Assembly: GCA_012976225.1 (NCBI GenBank)
Contig: JAAVVG010000015.1
Coordinates: 186,001-250,000, forward strand
Source: Golubevia sp. BC0850
Taxonomy: Eukaryota; Basidiomycota; Exobasidiomycetes; Golubeviales; Golubeviaceae
Direction: 5' to 3'
Length of the DNA: 64,000 bases
In this document: positions 1 to 10,063 of the stretch, one piece after another
Position numbering within the stretch: position 1 is the first letter of the stretch
Layout: every line of letters begins with the position of its first letter
Notes under the pieces: model-generated
The model's database searches: none
What the model saw: only the letters and a program-made list of their open reading frames with translations
What the model was told of the DNA's origin: nothing
Translations under genes and position numbers: made by a program

Positions 1-358
1 AATCTTTTGATTTTGAATTCTTTTGTTTCTGCTGCTGTTCTTGAAGGTCTTTCAATGCGTTCTCAACTTCCCAAGGAGGGATCGTAAAATCCAGACCCTC
101 AATGTCTAAACTTTGATCTTTCTCATTCACTTTGTAATGCTGATCTAAAGGTTTGTCTATCTCTATCTGAGGAGTAACTGATCGAATCACTTGATTCTGA
201 ATTGTAGTAGCTGAACAAGTAGTATCGCATGATGAAGAAGTTAAAGATTGAGGGATAGCATCTTGAAGGAGTCCCAACCAACCATAAATTTGAATTTGAG
301 AGATTATTCCAAGACCGGCTATTAGAACAGTTGACGTTCCAAGTGAAGGAGAGTACAT
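1..358 (-). CDS. N-terminal part of an unrecognised membrane-anchored protein (runs off left edge)
   Basis: An open minus-strand frame starts at ATG 358 and stays open for 119 codons to the window edge. It has no stop inside the window. The protein begins MYSPSLGTSTVLIAG and has one hydrophobic stretch at about residues 9-28, consistent with a signal anchor or single N-terminal membrane helix. A Ser/Thr/Cys-containing segment (SSSCDTTCS) follows, then a charged region ending in a Gln/Lys-rich tract (about residues 100-119) that looks like the start of a coiled coil. I do not recognise the family. Its upstream region carries an inverted, diverged copy of the CBP20 3' end, so its promoter may have been rebuilt by that duplication. 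No splice sites are needed within this part. Confidence 0.5.
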   Translation of the reverse strand, partial: MYSPSLGTSTVLIAGLGIISQIQIYGWLGLLQDAIPQSLTSSSCDTTCSATTIQNQVIRSVTPQIEIDKPLDQHYKVNEKDQSLDIEGLDFTIPPWEVENALKDLQEQQQKQKNSKSKD

Positions 359-448
359 CGTTGAAGTAACATGAAACAAAGATTCAATAGTGTTTTTAAG
401 AGAAATTAGAGTTCAAGAGGGAACCAGGAAAGGTCTCTCCGAGAACGG

Positions 449-680
449 ATAACTTTACCGAAACGCGCGACCTATTTTTAAAGACGTGAAGGTGAGTTCG
501 AAAAGTGAAAGAAAAGAATTGGGATACGATACGATACGATAGAATTAGATTACAATAGGATGGAGACCAAGAAGTTGAGAGAGAGATCGAAGAGAGAGGG
601 AAGTGTTGCTTTGCTATCGTCATTCCTGAGCCTGTGTTTCCGGTTGTACTTCTCATCGATTTCCAATGAGACGAATGCTT
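449..680 (-). repeat. Inverted duplicate of the CBP20 last exon and 3' flank
   Basis: Read on the minus strand, this segment matches the CBP20 last exon and downstream DNA (3779-4019, plus strand). The match starts at the acceptor-like AG before the last exon, includes the block CGGAAACACAGGCTCAGGAA, and runs to a shared block around GACCGAAACGCGC. Small indels separate the copies. In this copy the CBP20 frame is not kept, so it is a non-coding relic. The two copies face each other across URA5-CBP20. Confidence 0.75.
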
Positions 681-1131
681 AAGAATGAATCATCAAGCGA
701 AGATCAAGTTCAAGTTGATTTTGGAAAAGGTGACTTCCTTTTCTTTCGATTGATCCTACTCCTAGTAGCGCTCTCGCTCTCTCAAATCGAACTATGGAAG
801 GTTTCAATTTTGTCTCCAGAAATTTGGTTCAGCTTCCAGGATGTAGATTCGGCGACTCAACTCAGATTCCAGTTTTTTGAGAGAAAGGGTGAAGGAGTGA
901 TTCTCATTCTCATGTATGAAGATATGAAGGAAGATTCCTCTGTGAAGATCAATCCTAATCTCTTCCCAAAAAGGATCGAATTCCCGAAACATTTCTTCAA
1001 TCTTTTGACTCTGCGAGATACATCTTATCTGTCCCAAATCTATTGCCAAAATCTAAACATAATCTTTTGAAGTCCTCTGTCAAACCATACCAAAACAATC
1101 TAAACCAATAAGACTTAAGAGCCGTCCTTTT
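681..1131. other. Intergenic stretch downstream of URA5
   Basis: Two overlapping open frames (plus 666-1070, minus 804-1049) lie here, but neither has a recognisable domain or splice context, and the plus one starts inside the duplicated CBP20 relic. I see no supported gene. Confidence 0.4.
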
Positions 1132-2369
1132 CTAAGCTTCAACTCCATACCTCTTTCTGTAATCCTTCATCCCTTCAATTTCCTTTTCAAACCCACCTTT
1201 CTTCCCCATAAATTCAATAATCTGATCTAAATTCACAACCGGCATGACTTTAACCCCGTAAAGTTTCATAACATTTTGAATAGCAGAAGGACTATCTTTT
1301 TCATCTGTTGCTCTTTCTTGTCTATCTAGAGCTACTACCACTCCTACCAATTCCGGTGGTCCTAATGGTTCCCTCTTCTCCTCCTTCTGTTCACCATCAG
1401 ATCTCTTAGTTGGAAGAAGAGGTTTGAAATTTTTAGAAGCCTCTGAAATATAATCCACAGATTCTTTAACTGCAGTTCCAGCTGTCATGACATCGTCTAG
1501 AACTAAAACTCTTCCAGCTAGAGGAGCTCCTACTAAAACTCCACCTTCTCCATGAGCTTTTGCTTCTTTACGATTGAAACAGAAACCGACGTTGATTCCG
1601 TGATCTCGGGAAAGTGCTACTGCTGTGATGGCTGCTAGAGGAATTCCCTGGGATATGGGAAGAATTAAGAAGAGAGATGAAGCAAAGATAAGTTCTGAGA
1701 GACAAGCTTATTTCGGGATCAAAGCGAGGGTGAGGTCGAAATGAAAGTTGGAATGACACTTCTCCAGAGAGCTTCTTTCCGGTCCCTTCTTTCCGAGCCG
1801 CTGGTCACTGCTCTTGATTCATCATCAAAGTATATGCTATCCTTTCTTGGGCCAGGGAAAGGGCGAAACTTGGAGCAGAGGAGCCAAATCCCTAGAGCTA
1901 GAAGAATGACTCTACCTTCATCTTCCCCCTTCACCTCCTTGTACCATTCTGACTACTTTCTTTTGTAAAAATGAGGCAGACATTTATCTAGATGTTTGGG
2001 TTCCATCTGAGGAGCAGTGAAGCCTCGCAAGTTGTATGCACCTTGTCATCTCTTTTCTTCCCAATCTCTCCTCTCTCTCTGCTCACTCTCTCTTGTCTTC
2101 TGTGGGAAACTTTTGAGTTGACTAACCTTGTAAGCTGGACCAAAAAGCACATCGAATTTTACACCACTCTTTACGATAGCTTGAGCATAACAATTTGCTA
2201 GCTCAGACAAAGCGTCACCACTCTCGAAAAATGTTCCAGCATTGAAAAAGTAAGGAGATTTTCTACCAGATTTCAAAGTGAAAGGTCCACCAAATTTGAG
2301 AATTCCAGAAGAAAGTGAAAGTGAAAGATAAGATTCTTGATATGGCTCTAATGAAGTTGAAGAAGTCAT
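1132..2369 (-). CDS. URA5: Orotate phosphoribosyltransferase
   Basis: Catalyses orotate + PRPP to OMP in cytosolic de novo pyrimidine synthesis. Two exons (2369-2127 and 1647-1132) encode 252 aa, close to the yeast Ura5 length. Exon 1 carries [18 protein letters not shown] and ends at FGPAYK. Exon 2 resumes with [28 protein letters not shown] and the PRPP-binding motif [12 protein letters not shown], then ALDRQE. I chose ATG 2369, giving [11 protein letters not shown]; an in-frame TTG lies upstream but no earlier ATG. The 479-nt intron is long for this window and interrupts the gene just before the conserved GIPLAA. The gene is transcribed divergently from CBP20 with only 82 bp between start codons. 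Identification is firm by motif. Confidence 0.95.
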
Positions 2370-2451
2370 CGGGGTTGAGTACGTTGAGGTCAAGCTTCAA
2401 GTAAAGAAGAAGCAGCATCTTACATCCTCTCATACCACTACACTTCTCAAG
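2370..2451. promoter_or_regulatory. Short divergent promoter between URA5 and CBP20
   Basis: The start codons of two opposed, well-identified genes are only 82 bp apart, so this interval must hold both 5' UTRs and core promoters unless transcripts start inside the neighbouring gene. No TATA box is evident. Confidence 0.6.
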
Positions 2452-3842
2452 ATGGCGCATGTAGTTGAAGCTTTAGATGCTCCAAGTTCTTGTAAGTCTT
2501 ACCAGTTCTTGCTTAAATTCCTTGGCTAGAAAGAAAGAAGGTAAAGCTGAAGCTCACTCTCTCCATCCTCCATCCTTCAGACAGAGATTCTAGATCTTCA
2601 CAGAATAAGCAAGAGCAACAACAACTTCTAGCTGAGACTTCGACTCTTTATGTTGGAAATCTTTCCTTCTACACAACTGAAGAGCAGATGCATGAATTGT
2701 TTGGAAGAGCTACAGATCCAGGTAAAGGTGGTGGATTGAAGAGAATCATCATGGGTTTGGATAGGAATAGTAAGACTCCTTGTGGTTTCGCTTTCGTTGA
2801 GTGAGTAGAGTAGAAATTATAAGATAGAAGTCATAGAAGTCATGGCTCGATTGATTGCCTCAGAGAGAGAGCCGAAAGAAGTTGCTGAGAGCTGAAGTGA
2901 GGCAGAGTGGGAAGGTAGCTAGATCTTCGATCTTCCCTCATCAAAGGAGCAGCGAGGAAGCAGAGAATCTTGTTATCATTTGGTTTTTTTTCTTGGAGAG
3001 GAGTCTAGGCAGCGTTGAGAGGGAGGTTTTGATATGAGAGTCTGCCACTCTGCCCTATCTCTCACTTGGTTCAAACTCTTTCTCTCTGACCTACCGTTAT
3101 TGCTTTCTCTGACCCTATCCTTCTACCTCTATGCTTCCATCATTTCCTTCAGATACTACACTCACAACGAAGCAGTAGATTGCATGCGGCTAATTTCAGG
3201 AACAAAGTTAGATGAAAGAGTGATTCGATGTGATTTAGATCCAGGATATAAAGATGGTAGACAGTATGGGAGAGGTAGATCAGGTGGACAAGTTAGAGAT
3301 GAATATCGTCAAGAATATGATGCAGGTAGAGGTGGTTGGGGACATAATAGAATCAGAGAAGATGAACTTAGAAGGTTACAAGAAGAAGAAGATGAGAGAA
3401 GAAGGAAAGCTTTGGAAGAAATTTATAGAGAACAGGAAGGTGAAGAAGGTGGAAGAGTTATACCTCAAGGTGGAGAAGGAGATTATGAGGAATGGGAAGG
3501 GAAGGAGAGAGAGGATGAGAGGGATTGGGATGGTGGAAGGAGGAAAGATGAGGAGGATGGCTTTGGAGGGGAGAAAAGAGGCAGAGAGAATGATGATGAT
3601 GATAGTGAGGATGAGGGTGAGGATGGACATCAGGTTAGTAGAAGAAAAGGGGGGGACGTTGAAACTTACTTCGAAGGTTCTGGTCTTGGAGCTTGTGTTG
3701 GAAGCGAAATCTCTGCTCACTCTTCTTTCAACCTTCTTTTCTTTCCTTTTCCATTCGCATTGTATCTTTAACCCCTTTACAGAATTCGCGTCTCCGAGCA
3801 GATGAACCAGAAGTGGAACCGGAAACACAGGCTCAGGAATGA
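2452..3842 (+). CDS. CBP20: Nuclear cap-binding complex small subunit CBP20
   Basis: Binds the m7G cap of nuclear RNA polymerase II transcripts as a heterodimer with CBP80. Four exons (2452-2491, 2581-2800, 3153-3633, 3783-3842) encode 266 aa. The N-terminal [17 protein letters not shown] matches the cap-proximal helix region of the family. The RRM shows RNP2 (LYVGNL) and RNP1 ([10 protein letters not shown]), followed by the diagnostic [19 protein letters not shown] that stacks over the cap. About 100 extra residues follow, very rich in Glu/Asp/Arg, absent from the short animal proteins. Intron 2 is 352 nt. The last exon is only 20 codons (ending EPETQAQE), and its sequence is duplicated in inverted orientation at 449-680. 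Confidence 0.93.
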
Positions 3843-4019
3843 CGAAGTGACACTTCCCTCTCTCTCCTATTTCTCCCACCCTCTCTCACACAAATCCCTG
3901 GTCTCTATCCTACTGTACTCTATTCCATCGAATCCAATTCATATCTGTTTTCCCACTTTTGAACTGGACTCACTTTCACGTCTTGAAAAATAGAACGTTG
4001 CGCGTTTCGGTCAAGTTAT
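3779..4019 (+). repeat. Source copy of the inverted duplication (CBP20 last exon and 3' flank)
   Basis: This is the functional copy, since it carries the CBP20 stop codon in frame. It pairs with 449-680 on the other strand. Together they make a diverged inverted repeat around a unit of about 3.1 kb. Confidence 0.75.
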
Positions 4020-4035
4020 GTCGAGTAGATGTGTA

Positions 4036-4104
4036 GTCTTGCTCAAACCCACTCCTTCATCGTCGGCCTCCTGGCCTGGATTGTAGCGAGGGCTTGGGCA
4101 AGAC
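4036..4104. other. Imperfect hairpin in the CBP20 to SNAPC1-like spacer
   Basis: GTCTTGCTCAAACCC (4036-4050) faces GGGCTTGGGCAAGAC (4090-4104): 13 of 15 positions pair by Watson-Crick rules and one more as G-U. The loop is 39 nt. The spacer 3843-4373 holds nothing else I can name. It could be a 3'-end structure of CBP20, a small RNA, or a chance palindrome. Confidence 0.3.
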
Positions 4105-4373
4105 TAGTAGAGGTGACGATGAAACGTTAGGTTGAGGGTGAACGAAGATCATTCTGACGTCGCTGTCTTGTCGCTCCGAGATCAGAGATCAGAGAAATCA
4201 GGGAAGAGCACATAGTCCGAGTAGTATTCTATCCTTGACTTTAGATTTGTAGGATTCATGAAGAACCAAGACGAGGTGTTGCATGCGGGGGGAATCAGAA
4301 CGAAGACGACTGACTTTTAGAAGAATGTCTTTCTTCCTTCTCGCCCGTCGCATGCTATCGACTATCCTTTGTG

Positions 4374-7178
4374 ATGACGTCCAAAGCGGCCTCAGCTTCA
4401 ACTGCAAGTGATGCAAGAGGTAAAACCAAGTCCAAACCCAAAGTCGCATCATCAAGCAAGTCATCCAACGAACATTATCAATCCAAATTTGGGATCACGC
4501 CAATCATTGGAACGAATCGTAAAAAATTAGATCAACCAACTTCTTCAATTCCATTACCAACTTCAGACCTTTTCGTCTCTCCATTAAGAAAAGATATTTT
4601 ATATTTATTAGGTAGGTTCGCAGAAGAATGGACTGCAACTACGGAACTAGTCAAACTTTACGCAGAAGGTGAATTACCAGAAGATGATACTCTGGAAGGT
4701 AGACAAGTTTGTATCGAAAAGGTAATCCATGGTCCTTTGAAATTGTTCTCAAAGTTATGGATTAAGAATGGTTGGAATTACATTCATTTAATAGTTGGTG
4801 AAGATGATAGTAGTAGGATTGCTTTCTATGAAGTCATCAATCGAGTCTTTCAAGGTGAGTCTCATTCTCCTTTCATTTCTCTCTTCTGAGCTCTGCTATG
4901 CTTACCTTCTAATATCCTACTTGTTTTTCTGTTTTTCAGAACATCTACATCCATTTCTTCCTCAAACATCTTCTTCATCAAACCCATACGTTCCAACTCC
5001 ATGGCAAAATCTTCGAGCAATAGGTTCTCTCTTCGGAATGTATCATCTCTATGCAACTCAACCTAAAATAGAAAAGGTTTGGACAAGTGTAAAAGAAGAG
5101 ACAGATGGTTTTAGAGCTAAACATAGGATAAACATCGAACTTGGTGAGTTGTGTTCCTCGTCTTCCTTTCTCTTTCCTTTCTGCTGATCTCTCTTCCTTT
5201 TCTTTCCGCGGATGTTTTTCTTACTTTGATGCACGTAGACGTCTACAAAGCCTTAATGAATCTACCAACCCTTGTCTCTGAGACTCTAGAAATCTCTTCT
5301 CAAAATTCGGAATTCTTGACTACTGAGTTGTTAAAACTTCAAGGTTTAGATGAAATGAATACTGCTCAGTTTATTCAACCTATTGCTGATGTGATACAGG
5401 TCCTGAGAATATTGACTGATGACTTAAAGGGAGAAGAGAGGGAGGAATTTAAAGATTGGGTGGAAGGAGATGAAGACCAAGAAGAAGAAATGGATTTAGA
5501 AGATGGAGATGGAAATGAAGTCGAACTCATGGAAGAAGATGTTGAAGTGGAAAGTAAAGGGAAAGGGAAAGGCAAAGATAAGGCTAAGGCTGTGGGGAAA
5601 GGTAAGGGTAAAGGTAAAGAAGTTGTTCCAAAGAAAGTGACTTCTAAAGCTAGACCTAAACCTAAAGCAGCCAATTCTGAAAAAGAAAAACAGAACAATG
5701 GTATTGTTTCTTCTACTTCCACGATTGCAGAACCTCAAGAAGAAGAAGCAGAAGAAGAAGAGTCTACGACATTGACTGGAAAGAGAAAAAGATCTGGTAC
5801 TCAAACGCAACTTTCAAAATCTCAACCAAAACTTTCAACTGAATCAAGCCTCCCGAATCCAACAATTCCTAACCTTTCATCTAGTTCACCATCCAAGAAA
5901 AGAGTCCCTTCGATTAGAAACACTCCCATTTCTCTTCCACTGAACTCTTCTTATCTTCCAAACAAAGGGGCAAGACTCGAGCCTTTCAAAAACAAACTTG
6001 ACTCATCTGCATTAGATTCATTAGATGAACATCTTCAAGATTCAGCTTTCATTTTAATTCCAGAGAAGAGATTTGGTACAAGAAGTGAGATTCCGGATAC
6101 TTCTTTACAGACTTCTACTGAGAGAGCTAGGGAAAGAGGTGGATTCGGAAAGATTAGAAGTGAAGTCTTGAATCAAGAGTATGATGTATTGGGAGATTAT
6201 ACGATGGAAGATGGAGAACTTGGGGTTGGGAGTGTAAATCAAACGAGAGGGGAAGGGGAGACAGTCTTAAAAAGAGAAAGAACGGTGGTCCAAGAGAAAA
6301 ATCTCTCGAGATCGGATCTTTTGAGAAGTATTCTTAGAGCTAAAGTTGGGTTGGCTCTGGATGGGAAAAGGATTGAAATTTCTGATGGAAAAAGTACTGA
6401 GTTGAAGAATGGTTTCAAGGGAACTTCAAATCAACCAATTTCAGGTTCGACAGCTCAAGATCAAAGTCCATCCTCTCAACAAAATGATTCAAATCTCCGA
6501 GATATAGCTTCAACTTCCAAAAATCAATGTCAAGCGTCTACTACTTTGATTCTTCCAGAATTCAAGCCTCCTTACAATTTGTTTCAACTGGCTGTTAGGA
6601 AAAGTTTGAGAATGAATGAAGTCACTTCGAGCTTCAAGACTTTGGAAGATAAGTTGAGGGATGTTACAGAGAAGGGAGAGGAATTTAGAGGGAGAGGATT
6701 TAGAAGAGAAGAAGTCGTTGGAGAAGGAAGTGGTGGTGTTGAAGCATTGGTTAACAATTCTGCTTTGGCTTTAGGTTTAGATCAAGGTCAGATTTTGGAT
6801 CAGTCTCAAGACCAATCGCAAAATCAAGCTCAACATCAAAAACAAGGCAAAGGCAAAGGAAATGGTCAGACTCAAGGAGGTCAAGAAAAAGGACAAGGTT
6901 CAAGTAGGGAAACTCCAGCTCATCTAAGAGCTTCAACTCATGAAAGATTGTTGGAAGAAGCTAGAGAAAAGGCTTTGGAAAATGTTAGAATGGCTATGAT
7001 TGAGATTGAGAGGAGGTGTAAAGTTCAGGGAGAAGGTTATGGGAAGATGATTGGAGGTGGAAGTGAGAGCTCAAAGGGAAAGGCAAAAGACCATGGAAAG
7101 GGAAAAGAGCAACGAGTAGAAAAGGAGAAAGGAGGTAAAGGCAAGGGGAAAGGGAAAGAAAAGGAGAAGGAGCAATAG
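4374..7178 (+). CDS. SNAPC1-domain-like protein with long disordered tail
   Basis: Three exons (4374-4854, 4940-5143, 5239-7178) encode 874 aa. Residues about 60-270 form the only folded part: a helical region with LYLLGRFAEEW, an FYEVINRVFQEHLHPFLP segment and WQNLRAIGSLFGMYHLYATQ. The order and spacing resemble SNAPC1/SNAP43, the snRNA-activating complex subunit used by polymerases II and III at snRNA promoters. That assignment rests on pattern recall and is moderate. The rest is disordered, with acidic and Ser-rich stretches and three Lys/Gly-rich tracts (KGKGKGKDKAKA, KQGKGKGNGQTQ and KGKGKGKEKEKEQ at the extreme C-terminus). ATG 4374 is the first in-frame start; an upstream ATG at 4352 is out of frame. 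Confidence 0.6.
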
Positions 7179-7312
7179 ATTGACTGGGTTATGAAGCCCT
7201 TGAAGGAAGAAGAAGGAACAGGTGTATTACTTCATTTGAAAACGACAATTGTATAACCAAAATCAACAGCTCAAATACAGGTGTCTGGGAAATTGAATGA
7301 GACTCGACACGA

Positions 7313-7370
7313 TCATGAACTTGCGAGGCTTCACTAGTTTCTCATGAATTTGCAAGGCTTCATTCGTTTT
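7313..7370 (+). repeat. Two-unit 29-bp tandem repeat
   Basis: Unit 1 (7313-7341) and unit 2 (7342-7370) match at 24 of 29 positions around the core TTGCGAGGCTTCA / TTGCAAGGCTTCA. It lies in the 3' flank of the SNAPC1-like gene. Confidence 0.6.
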
Positions 7371-9962
7371 AGATCTGTTGGAAGGTAGCAAATCTTTTCT
7401 TTCTCTGATACCAAAAATGAATATGAATTCACTAGAGCCTTCCGTCAGAATCTGAGCAAAGCGATAGAGAGGAACAAACGGGACAGAAATTGAAGAAGAC
7501 ATGAACCAAATGAGATTGAATAAGAGAAATAGGGGATTGAAAGCTGTGAATCACAAAAGATGAAGAAAAGGCTAAAAGACAGAAACGATTTATAGAGGAA
7601 AAGGAGTGCTGTCTGATGAAGAGGATGAAGGGTGAGAGAAAAAGGGGGTGGCAATCAGAGGTTCAATTTTTTTAATTCGATCGGTTCTTCTGAGCATCAC
7701 CCCACATCTTCCAAAGCATCCACTTGCTCCAAGATTGAAATTGTGACAATCACTCTACATCCGCTCAACCCTCCTTTCATTTCCAGATACTGTAACAAAG
7801 GATGGTCTAGCCGTCCCTCTAGCTCTGGAGATCAAAGGGCATGAAGAGAGTCAGTACCTGACCAACACCTTCCACACTGCCGCAAAATGAGTTCTCATCA
7901 CCGATCTTTTCATCAATTCAAGATCGATTCCAACTACCTCACTTTTCCTTGAGTCTTCTGTCTTCTTCTTTCCTGAAAAAGGAGACATCATCAAGCTTGG
8001 ACCACCAAAAGACCAGCTTCTGAAGTTTCCATTGAAGAGGTTTGAAAGCTTCTGGCCACTTTCAAACCCCAGGAATTTCTTGATGAACAGAGTTTTTCCA
8101 GATTTTGTTTCAGTTCAATCTGCTAAGATAGGCAGGACTGGACTTTCACTGAAGTTTCAGAAGCCTAAGCCTCTTCTTCTTCAACTCCATGTAAAGACAC
8201 TGGAATGATTTCTCAGAACAGCCCCTGAACTCACACAATCACAAAAGTTGTTTGGGTCAGTCAGCATAACGAGACTTCACCAGCTTGGATCCTAAGAAGG
8301 CTAGCTCTCTGAGTCTCCATTGCAGAGGGAGAAGAGCATCCAGACACTCCTCAATCCTCAGAGGCAAGCCTGGGGTAGAACCAAGCTCATATCACGGCAA
8401 GAATGAAAGTGCTGGCTCATTTTCGTCCCGCTGCGGCTGTCAAATCCATAGGTGATCACATCAAAGGCACCTCCTCACAGGACCACAATGAACTCCCCTT
8501 AGTTCCCAGAGTGAGTAGTACATAAAGAGTGCTTAAATGTGTGATTTTCACATAGAAATGACATTGAGTTGCTAGGCCAACAAGAACACAGAGTCGGTTC
8601 TTGTAGCTTCCAACAGATCAGGCGTTCATTCACGTAAAGTGGACCCAGTAACCACTTGAGGCTCCGGCCAAACCTGCTATCTCATAAGAGGCAAAATAGT
8701 TCTCTAATTTAAAATTGAATCTTGCGTGAACAACAGATTTCTTGCGGCAGACTTTGTGGAATTTCCCTCCCAACAGCCTCGCAGCGTCTTGTCCCTTTCA
8801 ACTGATTCAATCCTTTCCTAATCGGATGATTTGGAAAGTGCAGTCTGCTCAAAGGAGATTGAATAGGCTGAAAGTGAAGGATTGGTGGGATCTTGCATGG
8901 TTGGAGGTACGTTTTCCATGAGTGACAGCCAGCTTGACCAACCAAACTCTTGTCGCCTCAACTCAGTTTCACTCTCCAGGTCGACGTTGAATTCTCATCC
9001 AAACAAAACAAGAGTCTGGATTCCGAATCCAAGTGAAGGCAGACCTTGTTTCTCCTTTTCTTGAGTTTTTGCTACTCTGAGAAGGAGAAGTCAAGTGAAA
9101 CCCCAACCAACACAAGAAAAGACGGACGGGAAAGTTGTGGCAAAAACAAACCAGACCTGGAAAGTGAGAGAGTGGAACCGCAGCCGCAAAAGAGGAGAAA
9201 CTGCTTGCTTCACCACAGAATTAAGCTCGATCAGATCAATTCTGGAGCTGAAAGATCCCGGAAAACACCTAATCTCGAAGGGAGCAAAAGAGATACAGAA
9301 GAGAAGGGACAACCAAGGATGATGTAGGATGATGTGAGGTGGAGGGAAAGCCGACTCGTTTTGACTTTAGCTTCTTGCTGCTCTTGGAGAATAGCTGAAC
9401 AGAGCGAGAAGACTGAGTTCATGAGGTGAAGGGACTAGATTTGTTCGATCACGTTGAAGGGGAACTGGATTAACTAGAAAGAGAGATTCTCCTATCTTTC
9501 GGTGGCAAAGAGAAAGAGGGAAGGTGAGCGCCCTCGGTTCTTCTATGAAGCAACACTGAGAAGAAGTTCAGAGAGAAGAGAGCTATCATTTGGGCAACGT
9601 ATGGGAGAGGCATCGGGCGGATGGCTTGTCACGGAGGGCCCGCTTCAAACTTCAGTCGTGAGTTCAGTGTGGTACTCTTTCAATCTTTCTTCCAATATTG
9701 AAAAGGCGCAAAATCCATGCTGAAGATGTTGATTACTTCATGATTTATCAGAAGAACTTGTAGGCTTGTCGGGTCCCAATAAGATCTCTGGAATCTCGCG
9801 TTGTGTAAGCATTGACCTCTTCTCTCTCGATTTGGCTCGGGATCTGAGGTCTGCGTTTGGGTCAGTCCCGAATCTCAAGGGTCTGCTGCGTTCGACTGAG
9901 CTTTGCTAATAAATTATGCTCAAAATGCAGGGGTCCAACAAGAACTTCTCCACATTCCACAC

Positions 9963-9968
9963 TATAAA
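9963..9968 (+). promoter_or_regulatory. TATA box of the catalase gene
   Basis: TATAAA lies 101 bp upstream of the catalase ATG, followed by a C/T-rich leader. This position suits a strongly inducible stress gene. Confidence 0.5.
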
Positions 9969-10063
9969 CAAGACGTTTTCCGTTTCTCTCACTTCTTTCT
10001 TTCCCCCAAATTCAACCGCCCTTAACAGCTCTCTCATCAAAACAAATCATCGCCTCAAATACA

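Larger units (their letters stand above)
7179..10063. other. Gene-poor spacer of about 2.9 kb
   Basis: Apart from a 29-bp tandem repeat and the catalase promoter I find no supported gene. The short open frames (such as minus 7263-7502 and 8709-8945, plus 9046-9327) overlap on both strands and show no domain, no splice pairing into longer frames and no codon-bias signal. A very decayed gene or element cannot be excluded around 8,000-9,000. Confidence 0.45.

Noticed and set aside
666-1070. 134-codon plus-strand frame
   Set aside because: It begins inside the CBP20 3'-end relic, lacks a domain, and an equally open frame lies on the other strand.
2016-2033. 18-bp exact match (inverted) between the URA5 intron and 7318-7335
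   Set aside because: No similarity beyond 18 bp; in a 64-kb window one such match is not far from chance.
8709-8945. Minus-strand frame that looked at first like part of a mobile element
   Set aside because: No reverse transcriptase, integrase, transposase or terminal repeat could be seen around it.
9046-9327. Overlapping frames upstream of catalase
   Set aside because: Three frames are open together on both strands, typical of composition rather than coding.
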